43,437 nucleotides of DNA from Streptomyces lushanensis (lineage in GTDB: Bacteria > Actinomycetota > Actinomycetes > Streptomycetales > Streptomycetaceae), in NCBI RefSeq assembly GCF_001700515.1, contig NZ_MAUD01000168.1, forward strand, positions 1 to 43,437, read 5' to 3'. The translations under genes and the position numbers were made by a program. Positions 18,298 through 27,172 of the stretch are shown piece by piece (positions within the stretch are counted from its first letter, which is position 1; each line of letters begins with the position of its first letter). The notes under the pieces are model-generated. The model was given only the letters and a program-made list of their open reading frames with translations. It was not told the DNA's origin and searched no databases.

Positions 18298-19305
18298 ATG
18301 TCTGAACTGTCCCCTGACAAGAAGCAGCCAGACAATGGCAGTTCGGCCTCGTCCCACACGCTTCTGGAAGGGCGGCTCGGGTATCAGCTCGAGACCGCCC
18401 TTCTGGTGCGTGCGCTGACCCACCGTTCGTACGCGTACGAGAACGGCGGTCTGCCCACCAACGAGCGGCTCGAATTCCTCGGGGATTCGGTGCTCGGACT
18501 GGTGGTCACGGACACGCTGTACCGCACCCACCCCGATCTGCCTGAAGGCCAGCTGGCCAAATTGCGGGCCGCGGTGGTCAACTCACGCGCACTGGCGGAA
18601 GTGGGCCGCGGCCTCGAACTCGGCTCCTTCATCCGGCTCGGCCGGGGCGAAGAGGGCACGGGCGGCCGGGACAAGGCGTCCATCCTCGCCGACACCCTTG
18701 AAGCGGTGATCGGCGCGGTCTATCTCGACCAGGGCCTCGACGCGGCGTCCGAGCTGGTGCACCGGCTCTTCGACCCGCTCATCGAGAAGTCCTCCAACCT
18801 CGGGGCCGGCCTGGACTGGAAGACCAGTCTCCAGGAGCTGACCGCGGCGGAGAGTCTCGGTGTTCCCGAGTATCTCGTCACGGAAACGGGTCCCGACCAC
18901 GAGAAGACCTTCACTGCTGCCGCCCGCGTCGGTGGTGTCTCGTACGGCACCGGCACCGGCCGCAGCAAGAAGGAGGCGGAGCAGCAGGCGGCGGAGTCCG
19001 CGTGGCGGGCCATCAAGGCCGCGGCGGAGGAGCGGGCGACGGCGGAGCGTACGGCCGTGGACGTTCCGGACGTTCCGGACGAGACCGGTTCCGACGCGGA
19101 GGCCGTGGCCCAGGTCAGGGCCCGCGCCGACAGCGAGGCCGGGACGGCGGCCGGCACCGACGCCGAAGCGGGCGCCGGTGGGGAAGCCGGCCAGGGTGAA
19201 GGGGCCGCCGAGGCCCCGTCCACCGTGGAACCCGTACCCGACCCCGCACCCGCCCCTGCTCCGGCAGCGGAGGAGCGGCCACCCGCCGATCCGGCCGGTG
19301 CCTGA
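18298..19305 (+). CDS. rnc: Ribonuclease III (AbsB homologue) with extended tail
   Basis: Double-strand-specific endoribonuclease that processes rRNA and, in S. coelicolor, acts as the global antibiotic regulator AbsB. The RNase III domain lies at about 20-170, with the signature [13 protein letters not shown] at 55-67 and [18 protein letters not shown] double-stranded-RNA-binding domain follows (DWKTSLQEL to [16 protein letters not shown], about 180-240). The 335-residue length exceeds the family's typical 220-280; the excess is an Ala/Glu/Pro-rich acidic tail from about 255. The ATG at 18298 is preceded by GAGAGG. It belongs to the DUF177-rpmF-rnc operon. Confidence 0.96.
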   Translation: MSELSPDKKQPDNGSSASSHTLLEGRLGYQLETALLVRALTHRSYAYENGGLPTNERLEFLGDSVLGLVVTDTLYRTHPDLPEGQLAKLRAAVVNSRALAEVGRGLELGSFIRLGRGEEGTGGRDKASILADTLEAVIGAVYLDQGLDAASELVHRLFDPLIEKSSNLGAGLDWKTSLQELTAAESLGVPEYLVTETGPDHEKTFTAAARVGGVSYGTGTGRSKKEAEQQAAESAWRAIKAAAEERATAERTAVDVPDVPDETGSDAEAVAQVRARADSEAGTAAGTDAEAGAGGEAGQGEGAAEAPSTVEPVPDPAPAPAPAAEERPPADPAGA

Positions 19306-19460
19306 CCGTTCCGCTCCCTTCCCGGTACGCCCCTCCCGCCTCCGTCGGTGTGAGGGGCGTCCACCGTTCCGGCGGTCCGTCGGCCGCCTGCCCGCCGTCC
19401 GTTCGTCCGCCTGTTCGTCTGTTCGTCTGTTCGCCCTGATCTTCCGCGGAGGAGAGTCCC

Positions 19461-20321
19461 GTGCCCGAGCTGCCCGAGGTCGAAGTCGTCAGGCGCGGAC
19501 TCGAACGCTGGGTGAGTGGCAGGACGGTCGCCGAGACCGAGGTGCTGCACCCGCGCGCGGTACGGCGGCATCTCGCCGGCGCCCAGGACTTCGCGGCCCG
19601 TCTCAAGGGACACACCATCGGCACGGCCCGCCGCCGTGGCAAGTACCTCTGGCTGCCGCTCGCCGGCACCGACACCGCCGTCCTCGGCCATCTCGGGATG
19701 AGCGGCCAGCTTCTCGTCCGGCCCGAGGACGCGCCCGACGAGAAGCATCTGCGGATCCGTGTGCGCTTCGCCGACACGCAAGGCACCGAGCTGCGCTTCG
19801 TCGACCAGCGGACCTTCGGCGGTCTCTCGCTCCACGAGACCACTTCCGACGGACTGCCGGACGTCATCTCGCACATCGCCAGGGACCCGCTCGACCCGGC
19901 CTTCGTGGACGACGACTTCCACACCGCGCTGCGGCTGCGCCGTACCACGGTCAAGCGCGCGCTGCTCGACCAGTCACTGATCAGCGGCGTCGGCAACATC
20001 TACGCAGACGAGGCGCTCTGGCGCGCCAAGGTCCACTACGAACGGCCCACGGCCACCTTCACCCGGCCGCGCTCCGCCGAGCTGCTCGGTCATGTACGGG
20101 ACGTGATGAGCGCGGCGCTCGCGGTCGGCGGCACCAGCTTCGACAGTCTGTACGTCAATGTGAACGGTGAATCGGGCTATTTCGACCGGTCGCTGGATGT
20201 GTACGGGCGGGAGGACGAGCCGTGCCGGCGCTGCGGGACACCGATCCGCCGCCGGCCGTGGATGAACCGCTCCAGCTACTTCTGCCCGCGCTGTCAGAGG
20301 CCGCCGCGCGCCGTTCCGTAG
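19461..20321 (+). CDS. mutM: Formamidopyrimidine-DNA glycosylase MutM/Fpg
   Basis: Base-excision repair enzyme that removes 8-oxoguanine and cleaves the abasic site. The 286-residue protein starts [17 protein letters not shown]: Pro2 is the catalytic nucleophile and Glu3 the acid, which fixes the GTG at 19461. GGAGGAGAG lies 5-12 bp upstream. Other motifs are [32 protein letters not shown] (helix-two-turn-helix) and the C-terminal zinc finger CRRCGTPI...CPRCQ. Its 3' end overlaps the convergent HxlR-type gene by 28 bp. Confidence 0.96.
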   Translation: MPELPEVEVVRRGLERWVSGRTVAETEVLHPRAVRRHLAGAQDFAARLKGHTIGTARRRGKYLWLPLAGTDTAVLGHLGMSGQLLVRPEDAPDEKHLRIRVRFADTQGTELRFVDQRTFGGLSLHETTSDGLPDVISHIARDPLDPAFVDDDFHTALRLRRTTVKRALLDQSLISGVGNIYADEALWRAKVHYERPTATFTRPRSAELLGHVRDVMSAALAVGGTSFDSLYVNVNGESGYFDRSLDVYGREDEPCRRCGTPIRRRPWMNRSSYFCPRCQRPPRAVP

Positions 20322-20743
20322 CGCTCGGGCGGTGTGTCGTCACGTTCGTGCGGTGTGTCGGGCCCCTCGCGCGGTGTGTCGTACCGCTCCCGGGCCGTGA
20401 GCACCTCGGGCATCCGCTCCTCGACCAGCCGGATGAGACCGAGCAGCCGCCCGGCGATCTCCCGTCCGAGCGGGGTCAGCGCGTAGTCCACCCGCGGCGG
20501 ATTGACCTGCCGCGCGTCCCGGCGTACCAGGCCGTCCCGCTCCAGGGCGTGCAGGGTCTGCGACAGCATCTTCTCGCTCACGCCGTCGACGCGCCGCCGC
20601 AGTTCGTTGAAGCGGCAGCCGCTCTCGTACAGGGCGCCGAGCGTCAGTCCGCCCCAGCGGCCCGTCGCGTGCTCCAGCGTGGAGCGCGAAGGGCACTGCC
20701 GGGAGAACACGTCGAAGGCGGGACCGTCCATGACGGTCACCAT
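20294..20743 (-). CDS. HxlR/MarR-like winged-helix regulator
   Basis: HxlR-family DNA-binding protein of 149 residues. It starts [20 protein letters not shown] and has the family motif [32 protein letters not shown]..., [13 protein letters not shown] and [12 protein letters not shown]. The early cysteine ([14 protein letters not shown]) is typical of thiol- or aldehyde-responsive members. The C-terminal tail consists of DTPxER heptads encoded by a 21-bp minisatellite. Start choice: ATG 20743, 6 bp from a strong 12-5-12 inverted repeat; ATG 20731 is possible. Probable autorepressor. The 3' end overlaps mutM. The target gene is unknown. Confidence 0.88.
   Translation of the reverse strand: MVTVMDGPAFDVFSRQCPSRSTLEHATGRWGGLTLGALYESGCRFNELRRRVDGVSEKMLSQTLHALERDGLVRRDARQVNPPRVDYALTPLGREIAGRLLGLIRLVEERMPEVLTARERYDTPREGPDTPHERDDTPPERYGTARGGL
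20323..20385. repeat. 21-bp minisatellite in the 3' end of the HxlR-type gene
   Basis: Three consecutive diverged 21-bp units (20323-20343, 20344-20364, 20365-20385) share the core GCGGTGTGTCG. Because 21 is a multiple of 3, they encode tandem heptapeptides ([21 protein letters not shown]) in the tail of the regulator. Confidence 0.85.
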
Positions 20744-20749
20744 ACAGCC

Positions 20750-20778
20750 GAAAGCGCCACCCGACAGGTGGCGCTTTC
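20750..20778. promoter_or_regulatory. 12-5-12 inverted repeat, probable operator of the HxlR-type gene
   Basis: GAAAGCGCCACC and GGTGGCGCTTTC form a perfect dyad around a 5-bp spacer, ending 7 bp before the regulator's start codon. A possible promoter on the minus strand (TGGACC, 18 bp, TAACCA) would start transcription inside the dyad. This is a natural place for autorepression. Confidence 0.6.
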
Positions 20779-20837
20779 CGATGGTTAGTGGCTGGGGCCA
20801 CCGGCGGTCCAGGACCTCCGGAGGTGGTGGACCCGTT

Positions 20838-21779
20838 CTAGAAGCCGAAGTCCTGTGTCCACCAGGGGCCGCCCGAGCCGTTGTGGACACCGACACCGAG
20901 CCTGGTGTAGTCGCAGTTCAATATGTTCGCGCGATGGCCCTCGCTGTTCATCCAGGAGTCCATCACCGCCTGGGGCGTGGCCTGCCCCCGGGCTATGTTC
21001 TCGCCGCCCAGGCCCTTGACGCCCGCCGCGTCGGCGCGGTCCCAGGGCGTCCGGCCGTCGGGATCGGTGTGGTCGAAGAAGCCGCGCGCCGCCATGTCCT
21101 CGCTGAAGTCCTGTGCCAGCGCGCCCAGACTCGCGTCGGCCCGCACCGGCGCGCATCCGGCCTTCGCGCGCTCCTGGTTGACCAGGCCGAGCACGGCCAC
21201 CGCGGCGGACGTGGGCGCCGCGGGTGTCTCGACGGCGCGCTCCGTGGTCTGCTCGGGCGCCGGAGTCAGGCTGACGAACGGGGAGGCGCTCTGCTCCTCG
21301 GGCTCGGCCTTGGGCTTCGGGGACGCGGGCGCGGTGGTCCTCGTACGCTGCTTCGGCACGGCGGACGTCTTCGCGGCGCCGGCGGGAGAGGCCTGCTTCG
21401 AGGCGGACCTCGGCTGTCCGGCCGACGCGGTCGGGGAGGCCGGGGCCTCGCGCGTCGGCTCGGCGGACGCGCCGCCCTGCTCCTCCAGCTCCGGAGCGCC
21501 CTCGGTGCGTATCTGCCCGTCGGGAGCGCTGCCGCCCACGGTGTACTCGCCACCGCCCGGCAGCAGACCGGAGGCCACGGCGACCGCGCCCACGGCCATC
21601 GCCGCGGAGGCGCCCAGCAGGCCCGTACGGATGGGAGCGACGACCCGTCCCTTCCTGCGCGGAGCGCCCCGGTGCCGGGCCGCCGTACCGTCGTACTCCT
21701 CGGCGGCGGGCCTGGCCGCCGGTACGGCGGCTGGTGCGGCGGAGCGTCGATGGCGTCCCATCTGCTGTGCCTTCCTCAT
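20838..21779 (-). CDS. Secreted CAP/SCP domain protein (YkwD-like)
   Basis: The 313-residue protein has a basic cytoplasmic N-terminus and a hydrophobic segment GLLGASAAMAVGAVAVASGLL (about residue 55-75) acting as signal or anchor. A long Pro/Ala/Glu/Ser-rich linker (about 80-185) follows, then the C-terminal CAP domain: VNQERAKAGCAPVRAD, DMAARGFFDHTDPDGRTPWD, GENIARGQ, WMNSEGHRANILN, WWTQDFGF. Bacterial CAP proteins of this type are extracellular with unclear activity. The ATG at 21779 has a GAGAAG just upstream; a TTG at 21794 is an alternative. It is divergent from acyP. Confidence 0.88.
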   Translation of the reverse strand: MRKAQQMGRHRRSAAPAAVPAARPAAEEYDGTAARHRGAPRRKGRVVAPIRTGLLGASAAMAVGAVAVASGLLPGGGEYTVGGSAPDGQIRTEGAPELEEQGGASAEPTREAPASPTASAGQPRSASKQASPAGAAKTSAVPKQRTRTTAPASPKPKAEPEEQSASPFVSLTPAPEQTTERAVETPAAPTSAAVAVLGLVNQERAKAGCAPVRADASLGALAQDFSEDMAARGFFDHTDPDGRTPWDRADAAGVKGLGGENIARGQATPQAVMDSWMNSEGHRANILNCDYTRLGVGVHNGSGGPWWTQDFGF

Positions 21780-21896
21780 GCTTCTCGACGGCAACGTGTC
21801 TCACCCGTTCGAGTGAGGCTCATTGCGACGGGACTGTACGGCATGGCGTCTGGGGCCGCCGGGGCTAGTGAGTAATTGGCTGGTTGGCTTACACGT

Positions 21897-22202
21897 ATGA
21901 CAGAACACACGACGGAGCGCGGGACACGGGACGCACGGCTGACGGCCTGGGTGCGCGGACGGGTGCAAGGAGTGGGATTCCGCTGGTTCACCAGGGCGAA
22001 CGCGCTGGAGATCGGCGGGCTCACCGGTTTCGCCGTGAATCTGGACGACGGGCGGGTGCAGGTCGTCGCCGAGGGTCCACGTGAGAATTGCCACCGTCTG
22101 CTGGAGTGGCTGCGTTCGCCCGACACTCCCGGGCGGGTGGACGGAGTGACTGAGATATGGGACACCCCGCGCGGTGGCTACGAGGGCTTCGTGATCCGCT
22201 GA
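21897..22202 (+). CDS. acyP: Acylphosphatase
   Basis: Small enzyme (101 residues) that hydrolyses acyl phosphates. The signature [18 protein letters not shown] contains the phosphate-binding loop and catalytic Arg, and [17 protein letters not shown] has the catalytic Asn. The C-terminus is typical (GGYEGFVIR). I chose the ATG at 21897, giving the normal length plus about ten N-terminal residues. Another in-frame ATG at 21876 lies in what looks like the divergent promoter region. No strong ribosome-binding site is visible. Confidence 0.93.
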   Translation: MTEHTTERGTRDARLTAWVRGRVQGVGFRWFTRANALEIGGLTGFAVNLDDGRVQVVAEGPRENCHRLLEWLRSPDTPGRVDGVTEIWDTPRGGYEGFVIR

Positions 22203-22584
22203 GCGTCCCGCTCCGAGGAGCCCGTCCGCGCCCCCTCCGGTTGCCCGGGGCATCTGCCCAAGCCCGCGATGACCTGGTGGTTGCCAAGAACGGCGGACCG
22301 TGTCAGGCTGCCCGATTAACGATGATCCCCCTGCCCTCCGGGCGCCGCGGGAGAGCCGGTGCCGCGTATGCCGCGGCCATGTGCCCCGGGCGGCCCGTCG
22401 GCACGGGCTGTGATCGTGTTGACCGTCAAACTTTTTGGTGAGAGTCTGGAATCCCCGCGCACCTCAGCTGTTTGGCAGTAAAGAACCGCAGTGAAGAACA
22501 AGCACTGCCAGGCACCGCGGGTGCGATTTCCCTCACGACCCACACCGCATTCGGTCGGTCACTCAGTGTGGAGGACCATCCATC
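22203..22584 (+). other. Intergenic region upstream of the small coiled-coil gene
   Basis: In this 382-bp stretch I see no credible gene. It holds a G+C hairpin at about 22392-22410 (GCCCG...CGGGC) and a good -35-like TTGACC at 22419-22424 without a clear -10 partner. A short dyad GCACCGCGGGTGC sits near 22512, and GGAGGA precedes the ATG at 22585. The gene probably has a long leader. Confidence 0.5.
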
Positions 22585-22803
22585 ATGGCAAAGGCGCTTC
22601 TCGGTTATGTCGGCGGTTCCGACCCGCGACTCCTCGCCGAGATGCGACGGCTTCAGCAGCGCGTCCAGGACCTCGAATCCGAACTCGTACGGATCCAGTC
22701 CGAGAACGACGCGTTGAACGCCGCCGTCGCACAGCACCCTGGAGAGTCGCTGCTCGACGGCATCGACATCGATGTTCACCAGGCGGAGCCTGCGCTCACC
22801 TGA
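22585..22803 (+). CDS. Small coiled-coil protein upstream of smc
   Basis: This 72-residue protein starts MAKALLGYVGGSDPRLLAEM, continues with a heptad-patterned helix (RRLQQRVQDLESELVRIQSENDALNAA, about 21-47) and has an acidic end. A short Leu/Ile zipper suggests dimerisation. I recognise it only as a conserved actinobacterial protein at this locus; its closeness to smc hints at a chromosome-related role but that is inference. The ATG has GGAGGA 9 bp upstream. A strong terminator follows, so it is not co-transcribed with smc. Confidence 0.85.
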   Translation: MAKALLGYVGGSDPRLLAEMRRLQQRVQDLESELVRIQSENDALNAAVAQHPGESLLDGIDIDVHQAEPALT

Positions 22804-22851
22804 CGACAGCCCCCTCGGGGTCGGGTGAGAAACACTCTCGCAAGAATATGC

Positions 22852-22883
22852 AAGGGACGCTTCGGCGTCCCTTCTTTCTTTCC
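22852..22883 (+). terminator. UUCG-tetraloop intrinsic terminator
   Basis: AAGGGACGC (22852-22860), loop TTCG and GCGTCCCTT (22865-22873) form a perfect 9-bp stem capped by a C(UUCG)G tetraloop, followed by a T/C-rich tail CTTTCTTTCC. This is one of the clearest intrinsic terminators in the window and separates the coiled-coil gene from smc. Confidence 0.93.
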
Positions 22884-23003
22884 ATCTTCCGCTGTACGAA
22901 CGATTGTTGGCCTCGCAACGACTTTCTTAACGTCTGATGTGCCCTGCGCGTTCGGCGGTGAAACCGGCAGCGGACGATCGGGGCGGGGGTAGAGTCCAGC
23001 GGC

Positions 23004-26000
23004 GTGCATCTCAAGGCCATGACCCTCCGCGGGTTCAAATCCTTCGCCTCCGCCACGACGCTGCGCTTCGAGCCGGGAATCACCTGTGTCGTCGGGCCGA
23101 ACGGCTCGGGCAAGTCCAATGTGGTGGACGCGCTCTCCTGGGTCATGGGCGAGCAGGGGGCCAAGTCGCTGCGCGGCGGCAAGATGGAGGACGTGATCTT
23201 CGCCGGGACGACCGGCCGGCCGCCGCTCGGGCGTGCCGAGGTCTCGCTCACCATCGACAATTCCGACGGTGCGCTGCCCATCGACTACGCGGAAGTCACC
23301 ATCACGCGGATCATGTTCCGCAACGGAGGCAGTGAGTACCAGCTCAACGGCGACACCTGCCGGCTGCTCGACATCCAGGAACTGCTCTCCGACTCCGGTA
23401 TCGGCCGCGAGATGCACGTCATCGTCGGACAGGGCCAGCTCGACTCCGTCCTGCACGCCGATCCGACCGGGCGCCGGGCCTTCATCGAGGAGGCGGCGGG
23501 CGTGCTCAAGCACCGCAAGCGCAAGGAGAAGGCGCTGCGGAAGCTGGACGCGATGCAGGCCAATCTCGCCAGGGTGCAGGACCTCACCGACGAACTGCGC
23601 CGCCAGCTCAAACCGCTCGGGCGGCAGGCCGCGGTCGCCCGCAGGGCCGCCGTCATACAGGCCGATCTGCGCGACGCGCGGCTGCGGCTGCTCGCCGACG
23701 ATCTGGTGCGGCTGCGCGAGGCACTCCGTACGGAGATCGCGGACGAGGCCGAGCTGAAGCAGCGCAAGGAGGACGCGGAGCGCCGGCTCGGGGTGGCGCT
23801 CACGCGGGAGGCGGAGCTGGAGGAGGAGGTGCGGCGGCTGGCGCCGCGGCTCCAGCGCGCCCAGCAGACCTGGTACGAGCTGTCCCAGCTCGCGGAGCGG
23901 GTGCGCGGTACGGTCTCGCTGGCCGACGCCCGGGTGAAGAGCGCGACCGCGGCGCCCACGGAGGAGCCGCGGGGGCGCGATCCCGAGGACATGGAGCGCG
24001 AGGCCGCCCGGATCCGTGAGCAGGAGGCGGAGCTGGAGGCCGCGCTGGAGGCGGCGGAGCACGCACGGGAGGACACCGTCGCGCACCGCGCCGAGCTGGA
24101 GCGCGAGCTGGCCGCGGAGGAGCGCAGGCTGAAGGACGCCGCGCGGGCGATCGCCGACCGGCGCGAGGGCCTGGCCCGGCTGACCGGCCAGGTCAACGCG
24201 GCGCGCAGCAGGGCCGCCTCGGCCCAGGCGGAGATCGGCCGGCTCGCGGCGGCCCGCGACGGGGCACGGGAGCGCGCCGCCGCCGCACAGGAGGAGTACG
24301 AGCAGCTCAAGGCCGAGGTGGACGGCCTGGACGCCGACGACCACGAACTTGCCGGGCGGTACGAGGCGGCGCGTGGCGCGCTGGCCGAGGCGGAGGCGGC
24401 GCTGACGGCGGCGCGCGAGGCCGCCACCACGGCGGAGCGCACCCGCGCGGCCGTCGCCGCCCGCCATGACGCGCTCGCCCTCGGGCTGCGCCGCAAGGAC
24501 GGCACCGGCGCCCTGCTCGCGGCCCGCGACCGGCTCTCCGGACTGCTCGGCCCGGCCGCCGAACTGCTCACCGTCACCTCCGGCTACGAGATCCCGGTGG
24601 CCGCGGCCCTCGGCGCCGCCGCCGACGCGATCGCCGTCGCGGATCCCGCGACGGCGGCGCGGGCGATCCGGCTGCTGCGCGAGCAGGACGCGGGCCGCGC
24701 GTCGCTGCTGCTGGCGAGCACGAGCGCGCCGTCCCGGCGGACCGAGGCCGGCCCCTCGGCCGGACCGGCGGCGGCGCCCGGCGAGGTCCCCGGCCGGGCC
24801 GACGGATCCCGTGGTACGGGCGCGCTCCTGCCGGGCCAGGCGGGCGGCGCGGCACCGGGCCGCGGCGACGCCGGGCCGGAGTCCTGGCCGCGCCCGCACC
24901 CCGGGGTTCCCGCCCAGCCGGGCGAGACCTCTCTTGGCGGTGACGGCGCGTCGGCCCAGGCGGGCGGGGTGTCCGGCGGGCCGCCGGCGGAGGACGGTCC
25001 GGCCCGCGGCGGTCTCGCGGACGAGATCCCTCGTGCCGCCGCGCCGGCCGGCGCGCCCGGTCGGGCCGACGGCGGTACGGGCCCGGCCACCGGCACGGAG
25101 AGCGCGTCCCGCGCCGCCCTCGCCGCGGGCGGGCCGTGTGTCATCGACCTCGTGCGAGGACCCGCCGCGCTGCTGGAGGCCGTACGGCGGCTCGTACGGG
25201 ACACCGTCGTCGTCGGCACGCTCGAAGAGGCCGAGGACCTTGTCGCCGCGCGGCCCGAGCTGACCGCCGTGACCGCCGAGGGCGATGTCCTCGGAGCGCA
25301 CTTCGCACAGGGCGGGTCCGCGGGCGCGCCCAGTCTGCTGGAGGTGCAGGCGTCCGTGGACGAGGCCGCCGCCGAGCTGGCGGAGCTGGCCGTACGGTGC
25401 GGGGAACTGGCCGAGGAGCAGCGGCGGGCCGTCGACCGGCGCGCCGGGTGCGCCGCGCTCGTGGAGGAGCTGGGCGAGCGGCGCCGGGCCGCCGACCGGG
25501 AGAAGTCCGCCGTGTCCGGGCGGCTCGGCCGGCTCTCCGGGCAGGCCCGTGGCGCCGTCGGTGAGGCCGAGCGGACGGCCGCCGCCGTCGCCAAGGCCCA
25601 GGACGCGCTGGAGCGCGCCACCGCGGAGGTGGAGGAGCTGGCGGAGCGGCTGCTCGTCGCCGAGGAGGCCCCGGTGCAGGAGGAGCCCGACACCTCCGTA
25701 CGGGACCGGCTCGCCGCCGACGGCGCCAACGCCCGCCAGACCGAGATGGAGGCCCGGCTCCAGGTCCGTACCCACGAGGAGCGGGTGAAGGGACTCGCGG
25801 GCCGGGCCGACGCGCTCGACCGGGGCGCGCGCGCCGAGCGCGCCGCGCGGGCGCGCGCCGAGGAGCGGCGCGCCCGGCTGCGCCACGAGGCCGAGGTGGC
25901 CGGCGCGGTCGCGGCCGGCGCCAGGCAACTGCTGGCGCATGTGGAGGTGTCGGTCGTCAGGGCCGAGGCCGAGCGCGTGGCGGCCGAGGCCGCCAAGGCC

Positions 26001-26930
26001 GAGCGCGAGAGGGAGCTGGTCGGCGAGCGGAACCAGGGCCGCGACCTCAAGAACGAGCTGGACAAGCTCACCGACTCGGTCCACCGCGGCGAGGTGCTCG
26101 GCGCCGAGAAGCGGCTGCGGATCGAGCAGCTGGAGACCAGGGCGCTGGAGGAGCTGGGTGTCGAACCGGCCGGGCTGATCGCCGAGTACGGTCCCGATCA
26201 GCTGGTCCCTCCTTCGCCGCCCGCCGAGGGCGAGGAGCTGCCCGACGATCCCGGGCATCCGCGCAACCAGCCGAGGCCCTATGTACGGGCGGAGCAGGAG
26301 AAGCGGCTCAAGGCGGCCGAACGGGCCCATCAGCAGCTCGGCAAGGTGAATCCGCTCGCCCTTGAGGAGTTCGCGGCACTGGAGGAGCGGCACAACTTCC
26401 TCTCCGAGCAGCTCGAAGACCTCAAGAAGACCCGTGCCGATCTGCTCCTCGTGGTCAAGCAGGTGGACGAGCGGGTCGAGCAGGTCTTCACCGAGGCCTA
26501 CCGGGACACGGCCGTTCAGTTCGAGGGCGTCTTCTCCCGGCTCTTCCCGGGCGGCGAGGGACGGCTGATCCTGACCGACCCGGAGAACATGCTCACCACC
26601 GGTGTGGATGTGGAGGCCAGGCCCCCGGGCAAGAAGGTCAAGCGGCTGTCCCTGCTCTCGGGCGGTGAACGGTCGCTGACGGCCGTGGCGCTGCTCGTGT
26701 CGATCTTCAAGGCGCGGCCGAGTCCGTTCTATGTGATGGACGAGGTCGAGGCGGCGCTGGACGACACCAATCTCCAGCGGCTGATCCGGATCATGCAGGA
26801 GCTCCAGGAGAGCTCCCAGCTCATTGTGATCACCCATCAGAAGCGGACGATGGAGGTCGCGGACGCGCTGTACGGGGTCTCGATGCAGGGCGACGGCGTC
26901 TCCAAGGTGATCAGCCAGCGGCTGCGCTGA
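23004..26930 (+). CDS. smc: Chromosome segregation ATPase SMC with a hinge insertion
   Basis: Condensin-type ATPase, 1308 residues, about 120 longer than the usual Streptomyces SMC. Order: head with MTLRGFKSF and GPNGSGKSN (31-39), coiled coil, hinge (about 515-760), returning coiled coil, then LSGGERS (about 1218-1224) and YVMDEVEAALDDTN (Walker B). The surplus is a Gly/Ala/Pro/Arg-rich stretch at about 572-710 between LLLAST and CVIDLVRGPAALL, inside the hinge. The GTG at 23004 lies 8 bp after TAGAGT, which would give a near-leaderless mRNA. The antisense frame over the whole gene is a composition artefact. Confidence 0.97.
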   Translation: MHLKAMTLRGFKSFASATTLRFEPGITCVVGPNGSGKSNVVDALSWVMGEQGAKSLRGGKMEDVIFAGTTGRPPLGRAEVSLTIDNSDGALPIDYAEVTITRIMFRNGGSEYQLNGDTCRLLDIQELLSDSGIGREMHVIVGQGQLDSVLHADPTGRRAFIEEAAGVLKHRKRKEKALRKLDAMQANLARVQDLTDELRRQLKPLGRQAAVARRAAVIQADLRDARLRLLADDLVRLREALRTEIADEAELKQRKEDAERRLGVALTREAELEEEVRRLAPRLQRAQQTWYELSQLAERVRGTVSLADARVKSATAAPTEEPRGRDPEDMEREAARIREQEAELEAALEAAEHAREDTVAHRAELERELAAEERRLKDAARAIADRREGLARLTGQVNAARSRAASAQAEIGRLAAARDGARERAAAAQEEYEQLKAEVDGLDADDHELAGRYEAARGALAEAEAALTAAREAATTAERTRAAVAARHDALALGLRRKDGTGALLAARDRLSGLLGPAAELLTVTSGYEIPVAAALGAAADAIAVADPATAARAIRLLREQDAGRASLLLASTSAPSRRTEAGPSAGPAAAPGEVPGRADGSRGTGALLPGQAGGAAPGRGDAGPESWPRPHPGVPAQPGETSLGGDGASAQAGGVSGGPPAEDGPARGGLADEIPRAAAPAGAPGRADGGTGPATGTESASRAALAAGGPCVIDLVRGPAALLEAVRRLVRDTVVVGTLEEAEDLVAARPELTAVTAEGDVLGAHFAQGGSAGAPSLLEVQASVDEAAAELAELAVRCGELAEEQRRAVDRRAGCAALVEELGERRRAADREKSAVSGRLGRLSGQARGAVGEAERTAAAVAKAQDALERATAEVEELAERLLVAEEAPVQEEPDTSVRDRLAADGANARQTEMEARLQVRTHEERVKGLAGRADALDRGARAERAARARAEERRARLRHEAEVAGAVAAGARQLLAHVEVSVVRAEAERVAAEAAKAERERELVGERNQGRDLKNELDKLTDSVHRGEVLGAEKRLRIEQLETRALEELGVEPAGLIAEYGPDQLVPPSPPAEGEELPDDPGHPRNQPRPYVRAEQEKRLKAAERAHQQLGKVNPLALEEFAALEERHNFLSEQLEDLKKTRADLLLVVKQVDERVEQVFTEAYRDTAVQFEGVFSRLFPGGEGRLILTDPENMLTTGVDVEARPPGKKVKRLSLLSGGERSLTAVALLVSIFKARPSPFYVMDEVEAALDDTNLQRLIRIMQELQESSQLIVITHQKRTMEVADALYGVSMQGDGVSKVISQRLR

Positions 26931-27172
26931 CCTCGCGCGCGCCTTCTCGCGTGTCCCCTCGTCCCGCGTGCCCCCGCCTGGCGTGTCCTCCCGCCTCGCG
27001 TACCGGCCCGCCTCGCGCGCCGCCGTGGCGCCTCCGCGCCGGCCCTGACCAGGCACCCGGCCGGACCGTTTCCGTCTCCCGCTGGTGGGCAGCCGGGAGT
27101 TGTGCCCCACTGGAAGGGCTTGCCACACCCTCACGCCCGGCGCGGCACGGCCGGGCGGCCCCAGGAGACCAT

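Noticed and set aside
20502..21875. Plus-strand frame of 457 codons over the HxlR and CAP genes
   Set aside because: Antisense to two genes with clear domains; composition is Gly/Arg-rich throughout.
21780..21896. ydaO-type (c-di-AMP) riboswitch before the CAP-domain gene
   Set aside because: Such elements precede some Streptomyces cell-wall hydrolase genes, but the 117-bp gap is short and I could not find the conserved pseudosymmetric core.
22776..27134. Open frame of 1452 codons on the minus strand
   Set aside because: It lies antisense to smc, which carries all SMC motifs. Long antisense frames are expected at this G+C content and codon bias, and its sequence is low-complexity with no family motif.
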